From positions 20,282 to 84,281 of the forward strand of contig CAZXGT010000002.1 in the NCBI GenBank assembly GCA_964639935.1: a stretch of DNA of 64,000 nucleotides, in the 5' to 3' direction. Origin of the DNA: CALNYS01 sp964639935. Lineage in GTDB: Bacteria; Planctomycetota; Phycisphaerae; Phycisphaerales; UBA1924. The translations under genes were made by a program, and so were the position numbers. The stretch's first letter is position 1. Each line of letters starts with the position of its first letter. The notes under the pieces were generated by a model. The model was not told the DNA's origin, did no database searches, and saw only the letters and a program-made list of their open reading frames with translations. Shown one piece after another: positions 7,087-16,017 of this stretch.

Positions 7087-9075
7087 TCATCGAGAAACCA
7101 CGCTTTCGGACCCGCGGGCCCGGTCGATCGCCCGCATCACCTGTTCGGAGGTGTAGGCGTTGGCGATCCACGGCTCGTCCGCCGGGAGGCCCGGCCCGTA
7201 GATCGCGAGCGTCGGGATGCCGGTCTGACCGAGGGCGCGCAGCTTCTCCCACCCCGGCGCCTTGGAGCTGGTCAGGTCCGCGACCATGGGCGTGACGGCG
7301 GCGCTCAGGAGCGCGCCCTTGACCGGCTCGCGCGTGAGCACCGCGGCCTTAAGGGCCTTGCAGTTCAGGCACCACTCGGCCGTGAAGTCGATCACCACGA
7401 TCTGATCGGCCTCGATCGCCGCGGCGAGGTCCATGTCGGTGAAGGGGATCCAGAAGTCGTCCTGCGCCTTGACGGTCACGTCCCACGCGTAGCCACCGGC
7501 AGAGCCGACAAAGAGCAACGCGATGACCGTGAACGCCGCGCGGGGGAGCGGCTTCCCGGTGATCGCGAAGGTTCGCCACGCGAGCCAGAGGCCCGCGACG
7601 ATTGTCAGGAGCGCGACCGCCCACCAGTGCGCGACCCTGCCCCACCACGGGAGCCCGACGGCCAGGCCCGGCCGCTCGGAGATCCACGCCAGCACGCCCG
7701 AGCCGATGAAGTACGCCGCCGCCGCCAGCAGGAGCAGACCCATCACCTGCTTGACGAGCTCGCTCGCCGGCCCGGTGCGGGGGATCGAATCGACGAGCTT
7801 CGGCCTCGCGCTGAGCACGAGATACGGGAGCGCCATGCCGAGCCCGAGGGACGTGAAGATCGTCATGATCAGCGCGGGGGGCATCGTCGCGGATCCCGCC
7901 AGAAGCGCGCCCGCGACGAACCCGAAGCACGGCAGTCCCAGCACCGCGGTCATGACGCCGAAGACGAAGGATCCCCACGCGGTGTCCGCCTTGGGGTTGA
8001 TCGCGTAGACCTTCTGGGGGAGCTGGATCGAGAAGACCCCCATGATGCCGACGCCCATCGCGGCGATGATGACGCCGATCCCGAGCGTGACCCACCAGAT
8101 CCCGAAGAGGCGGGAGGGGTCGGTGACGCCGGCAAAGAACGCAACGGGCAGACCGATCGCGACCCAGAACGCCGTAACGCCCAGGCTCATCCAGACGCCG
8201 AGCGCGAGGCTCCTCCCGGGGGTTGATGCGTGCTGGCTGATCGCCATGATCTTGATCGGGATGACGGGAAGCACGCAGGGCGTGAGGTTCAGGATGAAGC
8301 CCCCCGCCGCCGCGAGCAGCGCGGTGATGAGGATCCCGAGGGCGCCGTCGGCGCCCGGGAGCGCGAGCCCGAAGAAGGAACGCGAGCCGCCGCTCACGCT
8401 CCGAGCGGCGGCCTCGACGCCTGTCCCGGCCGAGAGATCGGCGTAGACGCTCGCGTCAAAGCCCTCAAAGAGCCTCGCGGGCGAGCCGTCGGCGGCGGCT
8501 GCGGCGTCTGGATTCACGACGATCGCAACCGGGAGCTCGACCGTCTCGGGCGGGAGGCAGACCGAGTCGTCGCACGCCTGGTAGCCGAACTCCACGATCA
8601 GCGTCCGCTCCCCCGGGCCCGCGTCCGGGGCGACCAGCAGCGGGAGATAGGCGACGGCCGTTCCGGAGAAGGTGGGAACCTCCACGGTCCCGGCCCCGGT
8701 GAGGTTCGGAACCTTGGAGAGCTTGGGCTCGGGCCACTGGACGCCCCCGACCGCTTCGATCCACTCGGGCGTCTCGGCGAGCCCCGCGGTCGTGCGGATC
8801 GCGAACTGATCGAACGCGTCGGGGAGCACGTCCTGACCGGCCGCGGGCCAGATCTTCCACCCCTCCTTGAAGCGCATGACAACCGCAAGCGTGAGCTGGT
8901 CGCCCGGACGGACGCGCTCGCGGCTCGGGACGGCCTCGATCGTCACCTCCGGCGCCTCGTCTTCCTGGGCGCCGCCAAAGAGTGACGGCGCGCCGAGCTG
9001 GGCCATCGCCGGAGCGCTGGCGACCAGAGCGGTCGCGATGAGGAGAAGAAGTCGTATCAGGGTGCGGAGGCTCAT
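7087..9075 (-). CDS. dsbD: thiol:disulfide interchange protein DsbD
   Basis: 662 residues from ATG 9075. The order is signal peptide, N-terminal periplasmic domain, eight-helix membrane domain and C-terminal thioredoxin domain. All three cysteine pairs of the electron relay are present: ACDDSVC in the N-domain; NLTPCVLPVIPIK with GLPCFGF in the membrane domain; and EWCLNCK in the C-domain. In this family electrons pass from cytoplasmic thioredoxin across the membrane to periplasmic reductases. I took ATG 9075 over an in-frame start 44 codons upstream because the signal peptide begins there (LRTLIRLLLLIATALVASAP) and a -10-like TACACT lies 6 nt before it. The gene is divergent from fliM. Confidence 0.94.
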   Translation of the reverse strand: MSLRTLIRLLLLIATALVASAPAMAQLGAPSLFGGAQEDEAPEVTIEAVPSRERVRPGDQLTLAVVMRFKEGWKIWPAAGQDVLPDAFDQFAIRTTAGLAETPEWIEAVGGVQWPEPKLSKVPNLTGAGTVEVPTFSGTAVAYLPLLVAPDAGPGERTLIVEFGYQACDDSVCLPPETVELPVAIVVNPDAAAAADGSPARLFEGFDASVYADLSAGTGVEAAARSVSGGSRSFFGLALPGADGALGILITALLAAAGGFILNLTPCVLPVIPIKIMAISQHASTPGRSLALGVWMSLGVTAFWVAIGLPVAFFAGVTDPSRLFGIWWVTLGIGVIIAAMGVGIMGVFSIQLPQKVYAINPKADTAWGSFVFGVMTAVLGLPCFGFVAGALLAGSATMPPALIMTIFTSLGLGMALPYLVLSARPKLVDSIPRTGPASELVKQVMGLLLLAAAAYFIGSGVLAWISERPGLAVGLPWWGRVAHWWAVALLTIVAGLWLAWRTFAITGKPLPRAAFTVIALLFVGSAGGYAWDVTVKAQDDFWIPFTDMDLAAAIEADQIVVIDFTAEWCLNCKALKAAVLTREPVKGALLSAAVTPMVADLTSSKAPGWEKLRALGQTGIPTLAIYGPGLPADEPWIANAYTSEQVMRAIDRARGSESVVSR

Positions 9076-9081
9076 GGTCAG

Positions 9082-9087
9082 AGTGTA
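9082..9087 (-). promoter_or_regulatory. -10-like TACACT immediately before dsbD
   Basis: TACACT on the minus strand ends 6 nt before the dsbD ATG, placing the expected transcription start at or next to the start codon. No ribosome-binding site fits in between. No clear -35 box is visible. See the finding on leaderless genes. Confidence 0.45.
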
Positions 9088-9186
9088 ATCCGCGGGATCG
9101 CGCCGATATTCCCGCGCCCGATGGTGGAGGGCGGTGGAGGGCGGGGGCGGCTTCGTCCGATAGGACGAGCACGGCAGGTTCTGCGC

Positions 9187-10206
9187 ATGAGCGACGTACT
9201 GAATCAAAATGACATCGACTCGCTGCTCTCAGCGCTCGATTCGGGGGAGCTGGTCGAGGAGAACGACCGCCCGTCGATCTTCTCGCGCCGGCGCAAGCGC
9301 GACCTCGACCTGATCGAGATCAAGCCATACGACTTCAAGCGGCCCGAGCGCGTCAGCAAGGACCAGATGCAGGCGCTCCAGCAGCTGCACGAGAACTTCG
9401 CGCGGAACTTCGGCGCCGGGCTCTCGGGCTTCCTGCGGATGATCGTCGAGGTCCACATCGCCAACTGCGAGCAGATGACCTACGGCGAGTTCATCGCCGG
9501 CCTGCCCAACCCGACGAGCTTCAATCTGATCAACGTGGATCAGCTCGAGGGGCAGGTGTGCCTCGAGCTCTCGCCGCTGATCATCTACCCGATCATCGAC
9601 CGCCTGCTGGGCGGGAACAACCGCGACCTGTTCATCCCGCAGCGGCCGCTGACGATGATCGAGCAGCGGCTGATCGGGCAGGTCATCGTTCGGGCGATGA
9701 ACGCGCTGACCGAGGCCTGGGAGAGCGTGCGGGAGCTGACCTTCACCGCGGGCGATTCGGAATCAAACCCGCACCTCGTGCAGATCGTCCCGCCCAACGA
9801 GGTGGTGGTGGTCGTGACGTTCGAGCTGAAGATGGCCAACCGGGCGGGCGCGGTGAACCTGTGCATCCCCTTCAAGGTGATCGAGCCCATCATGGGCGAG
9901 CTCAACGCTCAGCAGTGGTTCAGCTCCGACCGGACGCACCCGAGCGGGGCGCTGGGCGAGCGCATCGCGGAGAACCTCTCCCGGGCGTCGGTGACGGTGA
10001 CGGGGGTGCTCGCCGAGACGACGATGACGGTGCAGGATCTGCTGAGCCTCTCGGTGGGCGATCTCGTCACCACCGAAAAGCCTGCGAACCAACCGGCCGT
10101 GCTGATGGTCGAGAGCGAGAAGAAATTCGTCTGCAACCTCGGGCAGATCGACGGCGCCCGGGCGCTCAAGGTGGCCAAGCCCTACGGCTACGAGGACCGC
10201 CTCTAG
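9187..10206 (+). CDS. fliM: flagellar motor switch protein FliM
   Basis: 339 residues from ATG 9187. The first residues carry the CheY-P-binding motif (LNQNDIDSLLSAL, residues 5-17). The middle CheC-like domain includes RMIVEVHIANCEQMTYGEF and LIIYPIIDRLLGG. The C-terminal SpoA domain includes VQDLLSLSVGDLVTTEKPAN and MVESEKKFVCNLGQIDG. FliM forms the C-ring of the flagellar motor and sets rotation direction when it binds CheY-P. Here it is not in a flagellar operon: it is divergent from dsbD and is followed by the nusA promoter. An in-frame upstream ATG at 9121 adds 22 residues of low-complexity sequence and is unlikely to be used. Confidence 0.96.
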   Translation: MSDVLNQNDIDSLLSALDSGELVEENDRPSIFSRRRKRDLDLIEIKPYDFKRPERVSKDQMQALQQLHENFARNFGAGLSGFLRMIVEVHIANCEQMTYGEFIAGLPNPTSFNLINVDQLEGQVCLELSPLIIYPIIDRLLGGNNRDLFIPQRPLTMIEQRLIGQVIVRAMNALTEAWESVRELTFTAGDSESNPHLVQIVPPNEVVVVVTFELKMANRAGAVNLCIPFKVIEPIMGELNAQQWFSSDRTHPSGALGERIAENLSRASVTVTGVLAETTMTVQDLLSLSVGDLVTTEKPANQPAVLMVESEKKFVCNLGQIDGARALKVAKPYGYEDRL

Positions 10207-10252
10207 AGCGCGGCCCCGGGTTCGCCAAAGCCCCCCATTTCTCCGGCCCCAT

Positions 10253-10282
10253 TTGAACACCGGAGGCGATCGCGTGTATAGT
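10253..10282 (+). promoter_or_regulatory. sigma70-type promoter for the nusA operon
   Basis: TTGAAC (10253-10258), an 18-nt spacer and TATAGT (10277-10282). It is the only good match in the fliM-nusA spacer and predicts a 5' leader of about 335 nt before the nusA ATG. Confidence 0.65.
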
Positions 10283-10288
10283 CTCTCG

Positions 10289-10624
10289 TTCGGCGCGGCG
10301 TGTGGCCCCGCCGAGTGGCGTCGTTGACGCCGGAAAGGCTTGTTCGTCATGAACGTGAACCGCAAGCCATGACCCGTCGGCTCTCCCGAGTCTGCGCGTT
10401 TCGCGTCGCGAGCCTTATGGGGCACCGAACCATGAGGTGACCGCAGACGCGATCTTCGCCCGCGGGCGTCCCGAGGTTTCGGCCTCGAGATCGGCGACCG
10501 CTGCTCGGGAACCACGCGCGTTGTTCAGACGCTCGTGGTTTTCGTCGTTTCAGAACAGAACCGGCTCGCGATCCGAGCGAGCGACAATCAGACATCCCGG
10601 CAACCAGCCACGGAGACCTCGATC
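10289..10624 (+). other. long nusA 5' leader with two overlapping mini-ORFs
   Basis: This spacer has no full gene. Inside it, ATG 10349 opens a 7-codon ORF preceded by GGAAAGG. Its TGA overlaps the ATG (10369) of a 23-codon ORF ending at 10440; the second ORF has several Arg codons near its start. The rest, up to the nusA ATG, shows no clear hairpin with a U-run. A regulatory leader is possible, since nusA leaders are often autoregulated, but nothing here proves it. Confidence 0.35.
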
Positions 10625-12358
10625 ATGAGCGTGCAAGCTCAGGAAATGCTGCGAATTCTTGATTCCATCGCCCGCGACCGCGGCGTTGAGCGCGAGCTGC
10701 TCATCCGCGATCTCGAGCTGGCCATGGTCTCCGCGGCCCGCAAGTACTACAACTCGCTCGACACCGAGGAGTTCGCCTGCACGCTCGACCCGCTCAGCGG
10801 GCAGATGTCGCTCACGCGCCACGGCGAGCCGGTGGACATGGACCCGCAGAGCTTCGGCCGCATCGCCGCCCAGACCTTCAAGCAGGTGATGATCCAGAAG
10901 TTCCGCGAGGACGAGCGGAACACGATCTACGAGGAGTTCAGCCAGCGCGTGGGCGAGATCATCACGGGCGTGGCGCAGCGTTACGAGGGCGGCGCCCTCG
11001 TGGTCCAGATCGACCGCGCCGAGGGCTTCATGCCGCGTTCGGAGCAGATCCCGGGCGAGCAGTTCATGCCGGGCGACCGCATCCGCTGCCTGCTGCTCGA
11101 CTGCCGCGAGCAGGGCAATCAGGTCAAGATCGTGCTCTCGCGAGCCCACGAGGATCTGATCCGCCGGCTCTTCGAGCTCGAGGTGCCCGAGGTCGCCGAG
11201 CGCATTATCGAGCTCAAGGCGATGGCCCGCGAGGCCGGGTTCCGCACCAAGGTGGCGGTCAGCTCGATCGACTCGAAGGTCGACGCGGTCGGCGCCTGCG
11301 TCGGCGTGCGAGGCTCGCGCATCCGCAACATCGTCGACGAGCTCAACGGCGAGAAGATCGACATCGTCCGCTGGAACGAGTCCTCGCAGGTGCTCATTCA
11401 GAACGCCCTCAAGCCGGCGGAGGTCGCGGAGATCTCCCTGTGCTTTGAGCTCGGTCGCGCGACGGTCGTCGTGCCCGAGGATCAGCTCTCCCTGGCCATC
11501 GGCAAGCGCGGACAGAATGTCCGCCTCGCCGCCCGCCTGACCGGCTGGGACGTCGACATTCTCACCCCCGTCGAGTTCAACAAGGGCCTCGACATCATGG
11601 CTCGCACCCTCGAAGCCATCGAGGGCGTCACGGAGGAGATGCTCGACCGCCTCGCGGCTCTGGGCATCATCAGCGTCTTCGACGTCGAGGAGATCGGCGA
11701 GGAGATCCTCGTCGAGCAGATCGGCGCCCCCGAGGACGTGGCGACCGCGATGGTCGAGGCGGCCTCCGCCAAGGCCAAGGTGGTCGCCGAGGAGCAGGCC
11801 CGCGAGAAGGCCGAGGCGGAGAAGCGCAAGGCCGAGGAGGAGGCCGCCGCACAAGCGCTCCTCGACGGCGAGCCGGTCGACGAGAGCGCCGACGCGGCCG
11901 CCGCCTCGATTCTTGGCGGCGAGCCGCTCCCGGAGGCGACGGGCGCGAGCGAGACCCCGACCGATCCCGAGAAATTCGAGCACATCTCGAGCGACCGAGC
12001 CGAGATCGGCGCCGACGCGGTGCTCTCGGGCGGCGAGGTCGTCGACGACCGGGCGATGGAGGAGGAGCCGTCGGGCGAGAGCGACGAGACCGACGGATCA
12101 GACGCGATCGCGGGCCCGGACGAACGCGCCGACAACCCGACCGGCGACGCCGGTGACGCCGGCCCCAAGGCCCCGAAGGCCGACCCCGACGCCGAGGAGA
12201 TCACGGGCGAAGCCGTGCATCAGGCGATCGAGCAAGGCGAGCGCCCCACGGACGACCAGAAGCGAGCCATCGATCGCGCCCGCGCTCATCAGGAGCGACA
12301 GGCCGACGAGGACTCGCCCATCGAAGACCCGACCGAATCCGCGACGACCCGCGACTGA
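10625..12358 (+). CDS. nusA: transcription termination/antitermination factor NusA
   Basis: 577 residues from ATG 10625; an in-frame ATG 30 codons upstream is not conserved-looking. An N-terminal RNA-polymerase-binding domain (1-130) is followed by an S1 domain (GEIITGVAQRYEGGALVVQI) and two KH domains (GACVGVRGSRIRNIVDELNG, then LSLAIGKRGQNVRLAARLTG). A helix-hairpin-helix repeat follows around residues 345-365 (EMLDRLAALGIISVFDVEEI). After about residue 375 the tail is Ala/Glu/Asp-rich low complexity of roughly 200 residues, much longer than in most NusA proteins. NusA modulates pausing, termination and antitermination. It heads the nusA-infB-ylxP-rbfA run. Confidence 0.96.
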   Translation: MSVQAQEMLRILDSIARDRGVERELLIRDLELAMVSAARKYYNSLDTEEFACTLDPLSGQMSLTRHGEPVDMDPQSFGRIAAQTFKQVMIQKFREDERNTIYEEFSQRVGEIITGVAQRYEGGALVVQIDRAEGFMPRSEQIPGEQFMPGDRIRCLLLDCREQGNQVKIVLSRAHEDLIRRLFELEVPEVAERIIELKAMAREAGFRTKVAVSSIDSKVDAVGACVGVRGSRIRNIVDELNGEKIDIVRWNESSQVLIQNALKPAEVAEISLCFELGRATVVVPEDQLSLAIGKRGQNVRLAARLTGWDVDILTPVEFNKGLDIMARTLEAIEGVTEEMLDRLAALGIISVFDVEEIGEEILVEQIGAPEDVATAMVEAASAKAKVVAEEQAREKAEAEKRKAEEEAAAQALLDGEPVDESADAAAASILGGEPLPEATGASETPTDPEKFEHISSDRAEIGADAVLSGGEVVDDRAMEEEPSGESDETDGSDAIAGPDERADNPTGDAGDAGPKAPKADPDAEEITGEAVHQAIEQGERPTDDQKRAIDRARAHQERQADEDSPIEDPTESATTRD

Positions 12359-12430
12359 CCCTCTCTCACCACGTAGACCAGCAGCCCTCACGCAGACGAA
12401 GCAGGACCCCAAGCCCGACCGGAGTGGACA

Positions 12431-15220
12431 TTGGCGAAGCGCATCTTTGAGATCGCACGAGAACTGGACGTCAAATCCAAGGCCATCGTTGAGAAATGCA
12501 AGGCCGAGGACATCCCTGGTGTGAACAACCACATGTCATCGGTCTCCGCGGGCCTTGAGGCGACGATCAGGGAATGGTTCAGCGACGCCAACGCCGGCGA
12601 GTCCTCCAACGGGACGGCCGTGCAGTCGTCGCCCAAGGTCGACCTTGAGAGGGTTCGCCAGCAGCGCAAGGCGGTTCACTCCAAAGCAAAGCGAGCCAAA
12701 GCGAAGGCGAAGCCCAAGCCGGTCGAGGAAACGAAACCGGCCGAGGCGGAAACGGTCGAGCCCGAGAAGGCCGAGCCCGCTGAGAAGGCGCCCTCGCCCG
12801 AGAAGGCGCCCGCCGAGCCGATCGCGCCGGCCGCCGGCTCAGGCGCGGCGCCGGAGTTGACGCCCACCGAGGCGCCGCAGGTTGAGGAGCCGGCCGCAGA
12901 GACGCCGACGGAACCAGAGCCGTCGGCCGTCGCGGCCTCCGCGAACGATCGCTCCTCCGAGCCATCCGGGGCGGGCGAGTCCGAACCGAGCGAGCCGACT
13001 GCGGGCGCAAAGCCCGTCATGAACGTGCCCCAGCGCCCGAAGGTGGTGACGCCCGCCGGGCCGCGGATCGAGCACGAGCAGAAGAAGCCGGCCAAGCTCT
13101 CGGGGCCGCGCGTCGTCCGCGTCGAGGCGCCGGAGCGCGTCGAGCGTCCGCGTCGTCGCCGTCCCGCGCCGTCTGCGGGCGATTTTGGGGGCGGCGGCGC
13201 CGGGATCGCGCCAGGGGCGCCGGGGGCGGCGCCCGGCCGCGGCGGATCGCCCCGGCGCAACAAGCGCCGTCGCGGCGGCGATGACCGTGACAGCGGCGCC
13301 CCGGGCTTCCGCGAGCAGGACCTCATCGAACGCGAGCAGCGCCTCAAGGGCGCCCCGGGCATGCTCCGCCAGCGCCGGCGCCAGGAGCGTCTCCGCGCGC
13401 TCAACCGCATGGACCGCCCGTCCACGCCCGCCGAGACCGGGGGCACGGTCAAGATCAAGGCGCCCTTCACCATCAAGGATCTCTCGGCCGCCACGGGCGT
13501 GAAGGCCTCGGAAATCATCAAGAAGCTGTTCCTCGAAGGCGTGATGGCGAACGTCAACTCGCCCATCGAGAGCGAGCAGGCTCAAGAAGTGATGATGCAC
13601 TGGAACATCGAGCTGGACGTCGAAGAGCGCGCCAGCGCCGAGGAGGCCGTCAAGGAGGAGTTCGCCGAGCGCGAGATGACCGACGAGAAGCCGAGACCGC
13701 CGGTTGTGACGATCCTCGGGCACGTCGACCACGGGAAGACGTCGCTGCTCGATCGCATCCGGAGCGCCAAGGTCGCCGAGGGCGAGGCGGGCGGCATCAC
13801 GCAGGCCACGAGCGCCTTCCGTGTTCCGCTCGAGGTCGGCGGAGACGAGAAGACCGTCGTCTTCCTCGACACCCCGGGCCACGAGGCGTTCACCTCGATG
13901 CGCGCCCGCGGGGCCAACGTGACGGATATCGTCGTGCTCGTCGTCGCCGCCGACGACGGCGTCATGCCGCAGACCGTCGAGTCGATCAATCACGCCAAGG
14001 CCGCGGGCGTCCCGATCGTCGTGGCGCTCAACAAGATCGACAAGCCCGAGGCCACCGAGCAGAACATCCAGCGCGTGCTCGGCCAGCTCGCCGAGCACGA
14101 GCTCAACCCGACCGAGTGGGGCGGCGACACCGAGGTCATCAAGACCAGCGCCGAAACGGGCCAGGGCGTCGACGAGCTCCTCGAGACGCTCGACTACCAG
14201 GCCCAGCTCCTGGAGATCACCGCCGACTTCGGCGGCCCGGCCCGCGGCACCGTCGTCGAGTCCGAGTTCCAGGAGGGCCGCGGCCCCGTCATCAACGCGC
14301 TCATCCACGATGGCGAGCTGCACGTCGGCGATTTCGTCGTTTGCGGCCCGGCCTACGGGCGCGTGAGAGACATCGTCGACGACCGCGGGAAAAAGCTCAA
14401 GGAAGCCGGTCCCGCGATGCCCGTGCAGCTCTCGGGCCTCTCGGAGCTGCCGGACGCGGGCGAGAAGTTCTACATCGTCGACTCGCTCAAGAAGGCGCAG
14501 GAGGCCGCCGAGCAGCGCGCCGGGCGCGACCGCGAGAAGGATCTCGCCCAGCCCAAGGCCGTTACGCTCGAATCCATGCTCGGCAAGATGAAGGAGGGCG
14601 AGGTCAAGCAGCTTCGCGTCATCATCAAGGCCGACGTGCAGGGCTCGGTCGACGTGCTCCGCAAGGCCGCCGAGGAGATCGAGAACGAGGAGGTCCGCGT
14701 CCGCGTGCTGCACGCGGCGGTGGGCGGCATCGCCGAGAGCGACGTGACGCTCGCCGAGGCGTCCGAGGCCGTCATCATCGGCTTCAATGTCATCCCCTCG
14801 AGCAAGGCGCGCAAGGACGCCGAAGCCAAGAACATCGAGATCCGCACCTACCAGGTGATCTACGACATCATGGACGATCTCAAGAAGGCCGCCGAGGGTC
14901 TTCTCGAGCCGGAGCTCCGCGAGGAGGTTCTCGGGCACGCCGAGGTCCGCGAGGTGTTCAAGATCACCAAGGTCGGCGCCGTCGCCGGCTGCTACGTCAC
15001 GGACGGGACGATCGAACGCAACGCTCTCATCCGCGTCACGCGCGACGACATCGTCATCGAGCAGAACCGCGTGCTCGAGCAGCTCAAGCGCTTCAAGGAC
15101 GACGTCAAGGAGGTCCGCAACGGTCAGGAGTGCGGCATGAAGATCGTCGGCTACGACGACATCAAGACCGGCGACATCCTCGAGTGCTACCGGATGAAGG
15201 AAGTCAAGCGGACGCTCTGA
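12431..15220 (+). CDS. infB: translation initiation factor IF-2
   Basis: 929 residues. The start is TTG at 12431, with GGAG 6 nt upstream, and gives AKRIFEIARELDVKSKAIVE, the typical IF2_N opening. A Pro/Ala/Glu then Arg/Gly-rich linker runs to about residue 335, then a second IF2_N motif (FTIKDLSAATGVKASEIIKK). The GTPase domain carries G1 GHVDHGKTSL (about 429), G3 DTPGHEAF (about 480) and G4 NKID (about 534). The C-terminal beta-barrel and fMet-tRNA-binding domains are complete. IF-2 delivers initiator tRNA to the 30S subunit. It sits 72 nt after nusA, in the classical order, although ylxR is absent between them. Confidence 0.97.
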   Translation: MAKRIFEIARELDVKSKAIVEKCKAEDIPGVNNHMSSVSAGLEATIREWFSDANAGESSNGTAVQSSPKVDLERVRQQRKAVHSKAKRAKAKAKPKPVEETKPAEAETVEPEKAEPAEKAPSPEKAPAEPIAPAAGSGAAPELTPTEAPQVEEPAAETPTEPEPSAVAASANDRSSEPSGAGESEPSEPTAGAKPVMNVPQRPKVVTPAGPRIEHEQKKPAKLSGPRVVRVEAPERVERPRRRRPAPSAGDFGGGGAGIAPGAPGAAPGRGGSPRRNKRRRGGDDRDSGAPGFREQDLIEREQRLKGAPGMLRQRRRQERLRALNRMDRPSTPAETGGTVKIKAPFTIKDLSAATGVKASEIIKKLFLEGVMANVNSPIESEQAQEVMMHWNIELDVEERASAEEAVKEEFAEREMTDEKPRPPVVTILGHVDHGKTSLLDRIRSAKVAEGEAGGITQATSAFRVPLEVGGDEKTVVFLDTPGHEAFTSMRARGANVTDIVVLVVAADDGVMPQTVESINHAKAAGVPIVVALNKIDKPEATEQNIQRVLGQLAEHELNPTEWGGDTEVIKTSAETGQGVDELLETLDYQAQLLEITADFGGPARGTVVESEFQEGRGPVINALIHDGELHVGDFVVCGPAYGRVRDIVDDRGKKLKEAGPAMPVQLSGLSELPDAGEKFYIVDSLKKAQEAAEQRAGRDREKDLAQPKAVTLESMLGKMKEGEVKQLRVIIKADVQGSVDVLRKAAEEIENEEVRVRVLHAAVGGIAESDVTLAEASEAVIIGFNVIPSSKARKDAEAKNIEIRTYQVIYDIMDDLKKAAEGLLEPELREEVLGHAEVREVFKITKVGAVAGCYVTDGTIERNALIRVTRDDIVIEQNRVLEQLKRFKDDVKEVRNGQECGMKIVGYDDIKTGDILECYRMKEVKRTL

Positions 15221-15250
15221 TCCGCCCGTCCCGGACCGAAAGCGTCGCCC

Positions 15251-15607
15251 ATGACCATGCACGTCGGCGTCATGCAGTTCGAGCTTCAGCTCCCCGGGTC
15301 GCGTTCGCTCAAGGACAAGCGGCGCGTCGTCAAGAGCCTGAAGGACCGCCTGCACCGCCGCCACATGGTCTCGGTCGCCGAGGTCGAGGCGCAGGACCAC
15401 CACCGCATCGCCATGATGGGACTCACCATGACCTCCCCCGACGCCCGCGTCATCCAGAGCGTCTTCGACCGCATCACCGACAAGCTCCGCGCCCTGCGCG
15501 ACGCCCGCCTCGCGAGCCTCGACACCGAGATCGTTCTGGCGAGCGACATCGGCCCCGGCGCCGAGACGCTCTGGTCCCCCGAGGAGCGCCGGGAGGACGC
15601 GCCATGA
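15251..15607 (+). CDS. ylxP: DUF503/YlxP-family protein
   Basis: 118 residues with the family opening VGVMQFELQLPGSRSLKDKR and the following RRVVKSLKDRLHRR. YlxP proteins are small, conserved, and usually encoded between infB and rbfA, as here; some work links them to ribosome maturation, but the molecular role is unsettled. The gene follows infB by 30 nt, and its TGA overlaps the ATG of rbfA (ATGA), so translation is probably coupled. Confidence 0.9.
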   Translation: MTMHVGVMQFELQLPGSRSLKDKRRVVKSLKDRLHRRHMVSVAEVEAQDHHRIAMMGLTMTSPDARVIQSVFDRITDKLRALRDARLASLDTEIVLASDIGPGAETLWSPEERREDAP

Positions 15608-16017
15608 GCGGCCATCGCACGGAGAAGGTCGCGGGCGAGCTCCAGCGCGCCATCCAGCACGTGCTGACGCGCGGGCTGAGCGATCCGCGCATGCGTGGAC
15701 TCGTCACCGTGACCAAAGTCGCCGTCTCGGGCGACCTCCGCGACGCCACCGCCTACATCTCCGTTATGCCCCACGAGCACGAGAAACTCACGCACCACGC
15801 GATCAAGGACGCCGCCCGCCACATCCGCCGCGAGGCCGGCGAGCTCGTCGCGCTGCGCCGCATGCCCGACCTGCACTTCAAGCTCGACGCCTCGATGCGC
15901 AAGCAGGCCGAGATCATCGAGGCTCTCGCCAGAGAACACGAGCGCTCCGCCTCCACCGGCGCGAGCGGCGAGGAAGAAGACGATCGCGGCCCCGCCGCGG
16001 AAGGACCCGTTTCGTGA
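15604..16017 (+). CDS. rbfA: ribosome-binding factor A
   Basis: 137 residues with the KH-like RbfA fold: RTEKVAGELQRAIQHVLTRG at the start, SDPRMRGLVTVTKVAVSGDL, and the central helix HHAIKDAARHIRREAGELVA. The motif RRMPDLHFKLDASMRKQAEI, ending the core, is diagnostic. RbfA binds the 30S subunit and helps 16S rRNA 5'-end maturation, also under cold stress. An acidic C-terminal tail (EEEDDRG) extends beyond the core. It overlaps ylxP by 4 nt upstream and the next gene by 4 nt downstream (GTGA). Confidence 0.95.
   Translation: MSGHRTEKVAGELQRAIQHVLTRGLSDPRMRGLVTVTKVAVSGDLRDATAYISVMPHEHEKLTHHAIKDAARHIRREAGELVALRRMPDLHFKLDASMRKQAEIIEALAREHERSASTGASGEEEDDRGPAAEGPVS

Noticed and set aside
12839..15403. 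854-codon minus-strand frame opposite infB
   Set aside because: A GC-driven shadow frame; infB on the plus strand has all GTPase motifs.
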